Shown here in pieces: positions 57,210-64,000 of a DNA stretch of 64,000 nt (the stretch's first letter is position 1; the number at the start of each line of letters is the position of its first letter). Position numbers and translations under genes: made by a program. The stretch is from Engelhardtia mirabilis. GTDB lineage: Bacteria; Planctomycetota; UBA1135; GCA-002686595. The notes beneath the pieces are model-generated. The model was not told the origin of the DNA, searched no databases, and saw only the letters and a program-made list of their open reading frames with translations. The stretch is taken from contig NZ_CP036287.1 in assembly GCF_007748095.1 (NCBI RefSeq), forward strand, positions 6,572,001 to 6,636,000, read 5' to 3'.

Positions 57210-59006
57210 TCAGTGGAGTTGGGCTTCGGGCAGGGACAGGATCACGTGGGCGGTGCGTCGTAGGAGGTGCTCGACGTCGGGGCCGGCCTCGACCCACGGG
57301 CCCTCTTGCAGGGACAGCTCTTCCCGTTGGCCGCTGAACAGGCCCAGTACCTCGGCGCGGGTGGCCGGTCCGACCCGGGTCGCGAGCAGCTCGTCCAAGA
57401 GCCAATCGACCACCGCCTCGTCGTCGGCGGCGCCGACGCGGTCCAGGCGCGCGGCCAGGTAGTAGCGCGGCGTCCACCCGATGCTCTCGGTGCGCGTCAG
57501 GTCGCGCAGGGCAGGGTTCTGGGGCAGGTTGTCGAAGCGCTCGCCGATGCGGTCCATGACGCGATCGCGCAGACGCGCGCCGCGGGGGCCGCGCGACGCG
57601 CCGTCCTCGTCGCCGCTCATGTCGCCGTCCATCGTCGAGGAGCCCATGGCGGCCTCGTACTCGTCCGCCGGCTCGTCCAGCAGCTCACCCACCGCGACGA
57701 CTCCCAAGAGCACCCCGGCCAAGTTGCCGCGCTGCATGAAGCTCGAGGTGGTGATCCAACCCTCGTTGCCCTCCCACCCCTTCACGTTGGGCGGGTAGAA
57801 GATCCGTTGACCGAGCACGCGACAGCCGGCGGCCACGAGCCGCGAGGGCGGGTCGACGCCCACACGTTGGGTCGCGCCGACCAACAGGTCCACCGGACCG
57901 GCGATGCGGTTGCCCACGACCTCGTCGCGGTAGAAATCGGGATCGAGCAGCAGCGCGCGAACCACCGGTCGGAGCTCGAGGTCGTTCTCGCGCAGGATCT
58001 GCGCGTAGCGCTCGGCGCGCTCGGGGCTCGCTTCGGTCCCCTCCAGGAACTCGATCAGCCGCTCGCACACGTAGCTCGCCGTGCGTGGCTCCTCGTGCAG
58101 AATCTCGAGGATGTCGTCCCCGTCGAATTTGCCCTCGCGCCCGAGGAAGCGCTTCTTGCCGCGATCGTGGCGACTGTTGCGAAAACGGAACTCGCCGCGG
58201 CGGTCGGTCCAGCCGGTGAAGGCGCGCGCGGCGTCGATCACGTCGGCCTCGGTGTAGTGCCCCTCGCCGAGGGTGAACAGCTCGAGCAGCTCGCGGGCGA
58301 AGTTCTCGTTGGGGCTCTCGGCCTTGTTGTCGTCGTTGTCGAGGTACTCGAGCATCGCCGGATCGCGCGCGATGCCGCGCAGCAGCTCGCCGAAGGAGCC
58401 CAGGGCCTGCCCGCGCAGCAGGCGGTGCTGCAGGATCATCTCGTGGGAGTCCTTCACGTCCTCCTGTGAGCTGGTGAAGTAGCCCATCCAGAACAGGGTC
58501 AGGCGATCGCGCAGGGGGTCCTCGCCGCGCAACAGCCCGTCGAGCCACCACTCGGTGTAGGCGATCAACTGCGCCTGGTCCGTGCGGATGGCCTTGCGGC
58601 GCCACTCGCGGGCGACGTCGTCGCGCTCCTCGTCGGTCAGCTCGTCCAGATCGCGGCCGGCCAGGGCCTCGAGCTCGGCGCGGCGACGGACCGGGTCGAC
58701 GTTGCGGTAGGAGACGCGCTCGGCGAAGAAGGGGTCCCGCGGCCGATCGGGACCGGCCAGGAGCAGGTCCACCGTGGCCACGAGGCCGCGCTCCACGGCC
58801 GCGTCGACCTCCTCGGAGCTGGCTCCGAAGCCGGCGCGGTTCAGGAGGTGCTCGGCCGCCCGCGCGTCGAAGACCAGCTCCGGCAGGATGTCCTGGGTCG
58901 CGGCCATCCCGGCCAGGCCCGTGCCGGGCAGCAGGATCGCCGCCGCGGCGGTCAGACATGCAGCTCGGCGGGCGAGGCGACGGCGGGCACGGGGGCGATC
59001 GAGCAT
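57210..59006 (-). CDS. DUF1800 family protein
   Basis: 598 residues from the ATG at 59004-59006, opening with an Arg-rich segment and a hydrophobic stretch (RAACLTAAAAILLPGTGLAG) that is a likely signal. Family marks: AEHLLNRAGFGASSEEVD, LTLFWMGYFTSSQEDV, ENFARELLELFTLGEGHYTE, DAARAFTGW, and PPNVKGWEGNEGWITTS. The stretch around residues 485-515 is an acidic/Met-rich insertion (MGSSTMDGDMSGDEDGASRG). It precedes the DUF1501 gene in an operon, the usual planctomycete arrangement; function unknown. Confidence 0.94.
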   Translation of the reverse strand: MLDRPRARRRLARRAACLTAAAAILLPGTGLAGMAATQDILPELVFDARAAEHLLNRAGFGASSEEVDAAVERGLVATVDLLLAGPDRPRDPFFAERVSYRNVDPVRRRAELEALAGRDLDELTDEERDDVAREWRRKAIRTDQAQLIAYTEWWLDGLLRGEDPLRDRLTLFWMGYFTSSQEDVKDSHEMILQHRLLRGQALGSFGELLRGIARDPAMLEYLDNDDNKAESPNENFARELLELFTLGEGHYTEADVIDAARAFTGWTDRRGEFRFRNSRHDRGKKRFLGREGKFDGDDILEILHEEPRTASYVCERLIEFLEGTEASPERAERYAQILRENDLELRPVVRALLLDPDFYRDEVVGNRIAGPVDLLVGATQRVGVDPPSRLVAAGCRVLGQRIFYPPNVKGWEGNEGWITTSSFMQRGNLAGVLLGVVAVGELLDEPADEYEAAMGSSTMDGDMSGDEDGASRGPRGARLRDRVMDRIGERFDNLPQNPALRDLTRTESIGWTPRYYLAARLDRVGAADDEAVVDWLLDELLATRVGPATRAEVLGLFSGQREELSLQEGPWVEAGPDVEHLLRRTAHVILSLPEAQLH

Positions 59007-59210
59007 GGCTGTCGTGTTCGAGGGCGATCTGGGGTCGGACTCCGAACTGAACCGATCGGGACGGCGTCGGTTCTGTGGCGATTCGCCGGCCGCGAGTGCT
59101 TGTGGCCGGCGGTCCTCGGCACCATCTTCGCCTCCGCGGTCATCGCCGCCACCCTCGCCCGCCGCTCCGGCCGCGGGCCCGCCTCGAACGCCGCCCACCG
59201 CCATCGCCCC

Positions 59211-61016
59211 GTGACAGCTGCTCCCCAAGACCTGCGCGCCTTCCTCGACACGCTCCGGGAGAATGGGGAGCTGGTCGAGATCCAGGCGCCCGTGAGCAGC
59301 GACCTGGAGGCGGCGGAGATCCACCGGCGCGTGATCGCGGCCGGGGGCCCCGCGCTCCTCTTTCGCTGCGTGGAGGGCAAGCCCTTCCCCCTGGTCACGA
59401 ACCTGTTCGGTACCGCGGCGCGGGTCGAGCGCGCCTTTGGCCGGCGGCCCCAGGAGCTGATCGCGCGCCTGGCCAAGCTGCCCGAGGAGCTGATGCCGCC
59501 CACGCCCGCCCGGCTGTGGGCCCAGCGCGGTCTGGCCCTCGACCTGGCCAAGGTCGGGCTCTCGCGCCGGCGGCGCGGGCCGGTGACAGAGGTCGTCGAG
59601 TCTTCGCCTCAGCTCGAGCGACTGCCGGCCCTGCGGACCTGGGCCCGGGACGGCGGTCCCTTCGTGACCCTGCCCCTCGTCGCGACCCAGCACCCCGAGA
59701 CCGGCGGCCCGAACCTCGGCATGTACCGGGTGCAGATCTTCGGCCCCGACACCACGGGCCTGCACATGCAGATCGGCAAGGGCGGCGGCTTCCACCTGGC
59801 CGAGGCCGAGCGACTGGGTCGCCCGCTGCCGGTGGTGATCAACGTCGGTGGGCCGCCGGCCGCGATCCTGGCGGCGATCGCGCCCCTGCCCGAGAACGTG
59901 CCCGAGCTGCTGCTCGGCAGCCTCGTGCTCGGCAGGCGGCTGAAGCTGGCGCGCAACCCCGTGGCCGACGTGCCGCTCTTGGCCGACGCCGAGTTCGCGA
60001 TCCTGGGCGAGGTGCGACCGGGCGAGCGCCATCCGGAGGGTCCCTTCGGCGACCACTACGGCTACTACTCCGAGGTGCACGACTATCCCCTGGTGCGGGT
60101 CAAGGCCCTGGCGCGCCGGCGCGATCCGATCTGGCCCGCGACGGTGGTCGGCAAGCCGCGCCAGGAGGACTTCTACATCGGCGACTTCCTGCAGGAGCTG
60201 CTCTCGCCCCTGTTCCCTGTGGTCATGCCGGCGGTGCGCGACCTGTGGTCCTACGGCGAGACCGGCTACCACTCCCTGTCGGCGGCGGTGGTCGAGGAGC
60301 GCTATCGGCGCGAGTCCATGGCCAGCGCCTTCCGCATCCTCGGCGAGGGACAACTCTCGCTGACCAAGTTCCTGCTGGTCACCGATCGCCCGGTGGACCT
60401 GCGCGACTTCCGCGCGACCTTGACCTGCATCCTCGAGCGGGCCGACTTCCGCACCGACCTGTTCCTGTTCGCGAACCTGTCGATGGACTCGCTGGACTAC
60501 GCGGGGCCACGGGTCAACGAGGGCGGCAAGGGCGTGCTCTTGGGGACCGGCGAGAAGATCCGCGACCTGCGGTCGGAGTTCACGGGAGCGCCCGCCCAGC
60601 CCGTGCGGCGGGTGGAGGTCTTCTGCCCGGGCGCCCTGTGCGTCGAGGTGCCGCCACACGTTGAGGCGCCCGAGATCTCCGAGCGCATCGCGCGCGATCC
60701 GGCGTTCGCCGATTGGCCGCTGTTGGTCCTGACCGACGACGCGCGCCGCGCGGCGCGCTCGGCGGTGAACTTCCTGTGGACCACCTTCACACGCTTCAAC
60801 CCGAGTGCCGACATTCGCGCGGCCGGGGTCGAGTTGGTTCACAACCACCCGGCGATGACGCCGCCGATCGTGATCGACGCGCGCATGAAGGCCTGGTACC
60901 CCGAAGAGCTGTTCTGCGACCCGGACACGGCGGCCCTGGTCGACCGGCGCTGGAGCGAGTATTTCCCCGCGGGCGGGGTCGAGATGGGCGATTCGGACCG
61001 CGGGCACTTGGACTGA
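59211..61016 (+). CDS. UbiD-family prenylated-FMN-dependent decarboxylase
   Basis: 601 residues from the GTG at 59211, chosen because UbiD similarity (LRAFLDTLRENGELVEI) begins six residues later and the upstream frame is not protein-like. UbiD enzymes decarboxylate aromatic or conjugated acids with prenylated FMN. The hallmark EGPFGDHYGYYSE and the segments VEVVESSPQ-type, GGPNLGMYRVQIFG and MQIGKGGGFH are seen. The substrate may be a quinone precursor, but no UbiX (the prFMN maker) or other quinone gene is in the window. It diverges from the DUF1800 gene across 204 bases. Confidence 0.93.
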   Translation: MTAAPQDLRAFLDTLRENGELVEIQAPVSSDLEAAEIHRRVIAAGGPALLFRCVEGKPFPLVTNLFGTAARVERAFGRRPQELIARLAKLPEELMPPTPARLWAQRGLALDLAKVGLSRRRRGPVTEVVESSPQLERLPALRTWARDGGPFVTLPLVATQHPETGGPNLGMYRVQIFGPDTTGLHMQIGKGGGFHLAEAERLGRPLPVVINVGGPPAAILAAIAPLPENVPELLLGSLVLGRRLKLARNPVADVPLLADAEFAILGEVRPGERHPEGPFGDHYGYYSEVHDYPLVRVKALARRRDPIWPATVVGKPRQEDFYIGDFLQELLSPLFPVVMPAVRDLWSYGETGYHSLSAAVVEERYRRESMASAFRILGEGQLSLTKFLLVTDRPVDLRDFRATLTCILERADFRTDLFLFANLSMDSLDYAGPRVNEGGKGVLLGTGEKIRDLRSEFTGAPAQPVRRVEVFCPGALCVEVPPHVEAPEISERIARDPAFADWPLLVLTDDARRAARSAVNFLWTTFTRFNPSADIRAAGVELVHNHPAMTPPIVIDARMKAWYPEELFCDPDTAALVDRRWSEYFPAGGVEMGDSDRGHLD

Positions 61017-61079
61017 AGCAATCGTCACGGGAGAGGCTTCGCGGCCGTACGCACGTGGGCAACCGCAAAGACATCGACC

Positions 61080-62021
61080 ATGACCACACTCGCCCGACGT
61101 CCCCTTCGCGGTGCCCTGAGCGCCGCCCTCGCCGCCACGGCCTTCGCAAGTGCTGTTCTCTCGAGCTCCGGCCTCGCAAGTGCGGGCTCCGATCGAGCCG
61201 AACTCGCTAGCGTCACCTGGGCGCTATCCGGCTCCGTTGCGACCGCGGCGGCGCGGCAGCAGGAGACGGGGACCCAAGAGCCCCAAGCGCAGAGCTTCGA
61301 CCTGACCCACCGGGCCTGGACGGAGATCCTCGCCGAGCATCTGCGCGGGGACCGCTTCGACTACCGCGCCGTGACGAAGGACCCGAGCGCCTTGAACGCC
61401 TACCTGGCGAGCCTGGCTGCGGTGACGCCGAAGGAGCTGGCCCAGTGGAAGGAGTCCGACCGCTTCGCCTTCTTCATCAACGCCTACAACGCCTACACCG
61501 TCTCGTTGGTCGCGAGCAACCTGCCCCTCGAGAGCATCGAAGACCTCTCGACCGAAGAGCTGCCGGTCTGGAAGCGCGCCTTCATTCCCCTCGGGCGACA
61601 CCTGGAGGGCGCCGGTGAGCTGCTCTCCCTCGACCAACTGGAACACCAGATCCTGCGCCCGCGCTTCGAGGACGCGCGGGTACACGTGGCCGTCAACTGC
61701 GCCTCGGTGAGCTGCCCGCCCCTGCGCGCGGAGGCCTTCCGCGGCAGCGAGCTGGACGAGCAGCTCGACGACCAGATGGCCAGGTTCCTCGCCGACGAGA
61801 GTCGCAATCGCTTCGACGCGATCACGCACACCGCGCGCCTGTCGAAGATCTTCGAGTGGTTCGCGGCGGACTTCGAACGCGAGGCCGGCTCGGTCAACGC
61901 CTGGCTGGCGCTGCACGGACCGCCCCAGCACCGCGCCTGGGTGGCGGCCGCCACGATCGTGTACCTGGACTACGACTGGTCGTTGAACGCAGTGCCGCGC
62001 GAGGACGGGACCCAGCGCTGA
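61080..62021 (+). CDS. Secreted DUF547 protein
   Basis: 313 residues with a signal peptide (LSAALAATAFASAVLSSSG). From about residue 75 it follows DUF547: WTEILAEHLRGDRFDYRAV, FAFFINAYNAYTVSLV, LLSLDQLEHQILRPRF, VHVAVNCASVSCPPLRAEAF, and the closing VYLDYDWSLN. The conserved CASxSCP motif with nearby Asn and His suggests a papain-like or transglutaminase-related active site, though activity is not established for the family. It follows the ubiD-family gene by 63 bases on the same strand. Confidence 0.92.
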   Translation: MTTLARRPLRGALSAALAATAFASAVLSSSGLASAGSDRAELASVTWALSGSVATAAARQQETGTQEPQAQSFDLTHRAWTEILAEHLRGDRFDYRAVTKDPSALNAYLASLAAVTPKELAQWKESDRFAFFINAYNAYTVSLVASNLPLESIEDLSTEELPVWKRAFIPLGRHLEGAGELLSLDQLEHQILRPRFEDARVHVAVNCASVSCPPLRAEAFRGSELDEQLDDQMARFLADESRNRFDAITHTARLSKIFEWFAADFEREAGSVNAWLALHGPPQHRAWVAAATIVYLDYDWSLNAVPREDGTQR

Positions 62022-62066
62022 CTCGGTAGAGGAACGCTGGCGGGACGTGCGGTGGCGCGGGGCGTA

Positions 62067-62204
62067 CGGTGGCGGGATCATTGGGCGTACGGTGGCGGGA
62101 TCATTTGTCCCACGGGCGGGGGGCCATCGCCGGCAAAGCCGGCGATGGCCCCCCCCCGTGGGACAAATGATCCCGCCACCGTACGCCCAATGATCCCGCC
62201 ACCG
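62067..62204. repeat. Long near-perfect palindrome, element 3
   Basis: Arms 62067-62134 and 62138-62204 are complementary except for one extra C in the left arm, around the loop AAA. Each arm contains two direct repeats of CGGTGGCGGGATCATT and the core GGGATCATTTGTCCC also found in the palindrome at 17182-17322; CGTACGGTG is shared with all copies. It lies between the DUF547 gene and the sigma-fusion gene. Confidence 0.9.
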
Positions 62205-62268
62205 GACGTCCCGCCGCCCTACGCCCATGCCACCCCGTAGCTCCAGATTCCCGCGAGAATCCTGAGTC

Positions 62269-62303
62269 GCTCTCGAGCTCCCCGGAGAGGTCCATTCGAG
62301 AGC
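62269..62303 (+). promoter_or_regulatory. Leader hairpin with GGAGAGG in its loop
   Basis: GCTCTCGA (62269-62276) pairs with TCGAGAGC (62296-62303), ending four bases before the ATG at 62308. The loop holds GGAGAGG (62284-62290), a good Shine-Dalgarno sequence whose spacing to the start becomes suitable only if the hairpin forms or is bypassed. It may tune translation of the sigma fusion. Confidence 0.4.
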
Positions 62304-62307
62304 AGCC

Positions 62308-64000
62308 ATGGATACCACCGCACGCACGATCGACCCGTCCGAACTCCTGGAGCACGCAGACTGGATGCGAGCCCTGGCCAAGCGCCTGGTGCTCGACTCC
62401 GACTTCGCCGATGACGTGGTTCAGGAGGCCTGGGCTGCGGCCCTTGCGCGGCCGCCGCGCCAGGGGGTCCCGTTGGGAGCCTGGCTGGCGACGGTCGTGC
62501 GCAACAAGGCGTTGGTCGGACGGCGCACCGCTGGGCGCAGGTCCGCGCGCGAGCGCGACGCTGCGCGGGGCGAGGCGATCCCCTCGACCGCGGAGTTGAG
62601 CGAGCGCGCGGAGCTGCAGGGCTTGCTCGCGGAGCGCATCGGGCGACTGCCCGAGCCCTACCGCGAGGTCGTGCTGCTGCGCTACTTCGAGGACCTGAAG
62701 CCGGCCGCCATCGCGGAGCACCTGGGGGTGCCCGTGAACACCGTGAACACCCGCCACGCGCGGGCCATGGATCGGATGCGCCGCGACCTGGACGCGCTGC
62801 ACGGGGGCGACCGTCGACGTTGGTGCCTGGGACTGATCCCGCTCGCCGCGATGGATCGCGGCGGGGCGACGCTGCTCTCGAGCTTGAAGACCACCGTCAT
62901 GGGAGCCTTGATCGTGTCGCATCCGCTGAAAGCCGCCGTCGCCTCCGCCCTCCTCGTCGTCGTCGCTGGAGGCGGGTTGTACGCCTGGAATCCGACACCA
63001 CCGGTCGAAGTCCCCGGCGCAGGCGAGGAGCTGGGTCCGGTGACATTGTCGACATCGTCGGGCGTCGCTCCGTCGGCGGCGGTGGCGGTCGCGAGCTCTG
63101 CGCCCACCGCTCGCGAAGAGGTCGCTGCACTCGATCGCGTCGTTCGCGGCCGGGTGACGGACCTGGACGGCGCCACGGTCGCCGGGGTCGCGATCCGCTC
63201 GTTCCACGAGGTCCAGGGCGGCACGGTCTCCGAGCTCTCGGCCACGAGCGGTGCGGACGGGACGTTCGAATGGCCCCTGGCAGCCGACGACGACTGGCCG
63301 ACGCTGCGCGCCCAGGCCGACGGCTACATCGGGTTGCGGATGCGCGCGCCCACCGGGCCGGACGAACCGACGCAGCTGCGGGTGACGCCCCTGCACCGGG
63401 CGCCGATCGAGATCAGGGTGACGAACCTGTCCAGTGGCGAGACGGTGCCGCGCTTCACGCTGCGCTGCTCGACCAACTTCGGGGCCCTGCCGGACGCGGA
63501 CCAGTACCTGGAGGGGTTACGAATGGAGACCCTCGACGGCCTCGCGGCCGGTGAGGTGGAGTTCGCCGCGGGTCTGCCGATGGTCGTGCGGGTGGAGCTG
63601 CTCGCCGGCGCCGTGCGAACCGTCGAGCTCGAGCAGGTTGTCACGCCGATGCAGGGGCAGCCGATCCAACTACAGTTCGAGGTCGACCTCGACGGCCCAG
63701 AACGCGCGCCGGGCGCGGTGCTGGCCACGGGCCGGGTGATCGACGCGCAGACTCTGCAGCCGGTGGCCGGGGCGCGAATCGAGCTGCTCGGCCTTGTCGA
63801 CGAGTCCGAAGCGATCCAGACCGAGCGCCAGGTCCAGTCGATGCTCGACGGGCACTTTCGCATCGCCTTCGACGAGGGAGGCCCGCGCGGCGTGGTGATC
63901 GCGAACCACCCCCATTACGAGCCCGCGAGCCTGTCCTTCGATGGATCGGGACCGATCGAGGTGCCGATGGTCCGCCGCGCTTCCCTCCGCGTAAGACTGG
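62308..64000 (+). CDS. ECF sigma factor fused to a transmembrane helix and carboxypeptidase-regulatory-like domains (3' partial)
   Basis: From the ATG at 62308 the frame is open to the end of the window (564 codons visible). Residues about 13-75 are a short sigma region 2 (ALAKRLVLDSDFADDVVQEA, GAWLATVVRNKALVGRR) and 110-160 a region 4 helix-turn-helix (LPEPYREVVLLRYFEDLKPA, LGVPVNTVNTRHARAMDRM). A helix at about 207-224 (LKAAVASALLVVVAGGGLYA) is followed by a Ser/Ala/Val linker and beta-sandwich repeats of CarboxypepD_reg type (RGRVTDLDGATVAGVAI ... SGADGTFEWPL; later ATGRVIDAQTLQPVAGARI). So the DNA-binding part would be tied to the membrane with a sensor-like part outside. No stop is seen; the full length is unknown. 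Confidence 0.88.
   Translation, partial: MDTTARTIDPSELLEHADWMRALAKRLVLDSDFADDVVQEAWAAALARPPRQGVPLGAWLATVVRNKALVGRRTAGRRSARERDAARGEAIPSTAELSERAELQGLLAERIGRLPEPYREVVLLRYFEDLKPAAIAEHLGVPVNTVNTRHARAMDRMRRDLDALHGGDRRRWCLGLIPLAAMDRGGATLLSSLKTTVMGALIVSHPLKAAVASALLVVVAGGGLYAWNPTPPVEVPGAGEELGPVTLSTSSGVAPSAAVAVASSAPTAREEVAALDRVVRGRVTDLDGATVAGVAIRSFHEVQGGTVSELSATSGADGTFEWPLAADDDWPTLRAQADGYIGLRMRAPTGPDEPTQLRVTPLHRAPIEIRVTNLSSGETVPRFTLRCSTNFGALPDADQYLEGLRMETLDGLAAGEVEFAAGLPMVVRVELLAGAVRTVELEQVVTPMQGQPIQLQFEVDLDGPERAPGAVLATGRVIDAQTLQPVAGARIELLGLVDESEAIQTERQVQSMLDGHFRIAFDEGGPRGVVIANHPHYEPASLSFDGSGPIEVPMVRRASLRVRL

Noticed and set aside
57210..61028. The DUF1800 frame extended upstream to 61028 (over 1200 codons)
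   Set aside because: The extension is antisense to the UbiD-family gene; DUF1800 similarity and a signal peptide begin at the ATG at 59004-59006.

Overview
The window is a high-GC bacterial chromosome segment of Planctomycetota character. The lineage is inferred from gene content, not from a marker gene: a DUF1501/DUF1800 pair, ECF sigma factors coupled to a Ser/Thr kinase with a DWG motif or carrying a long C-terminal extension, many secreted FG-GAP/Kelch/beta-helix proteins, and sparse Shine-Dalgarno sequences. I see no phage, CRISPR array, intact insertion sequence, rRNA or tRNA gene.

Region 1 (1-11245) is a chemosensory cluster. On the + strand it runs cheA (5' end outside the window, two HPt domains visible), cheW, a soluble receptor with three tandem PAS domains, cheR, cheD, an HDOD protein, cheY, a CheX-type phosphatase and cheB. 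Most of the distal genes overlap by 4-8 bases or nearly touch. After a 0.7-kb gap come a second CheX-like protein and a second CheY on the - strand. No flagellar or pilus gene lies in the window, so the output is unknown.

Region 2 (11246-22258) holds an acyl-CoA thioesterase with an alpha/beta hydrolase, a secreted FG-GAP protein, two polytopic membrane proteins, an RluA pseudouridine synthase, ribosomal protein S21 and a RecD2-type helicase. Two very long, nearly perfect palindromes and a solo half-palindrome lie between these genes.

Region 3 (22259-37242) is about regulation and the cell surface. An ECF sigma factor, a membrane anti-sigma-like protein and a secreted protein are joined by 4-base overlaps. 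They diverge from a second ECF gene coupled to a kinase-sulfatase-modifying-like fusion. Next come a divergent pair of Kelch paralogs, a secreted beta-helix protein and RarA/MgsA.

Region 4 (37243-51600) holds a less GC-rich stretch with an anchored carboxypeptidase-regulatory-like protein and a 12-cysteine secreted protein, a MacAB-like export system (adaptor, FtsX-type permease, ATPase), a SpoU methyltransferase divergent from RsgA, and further secreted proteins.

Region 5 (51600-64000) holds a DUF6812-like protein, FolC, a secreted protein of unknown function, a Nudix protein with an altered catalytic box, DUF1501 and DUF1800 proteins, a UbiD-family decarboxylase, a DUF547 protein and a third long palindrome. 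The last gene runs off the end: an ECF sigma factor fused through one transmembrane helix to carboxypeptidase-regulatory-like domains.

The most notable observations are this membrane-tethered sigma factor, the family of 130-140-bp palindromes, a 19-base repeat placed in hairpin loops at two gene ends, and a short motif shared by five otherwise different secreted proteins.
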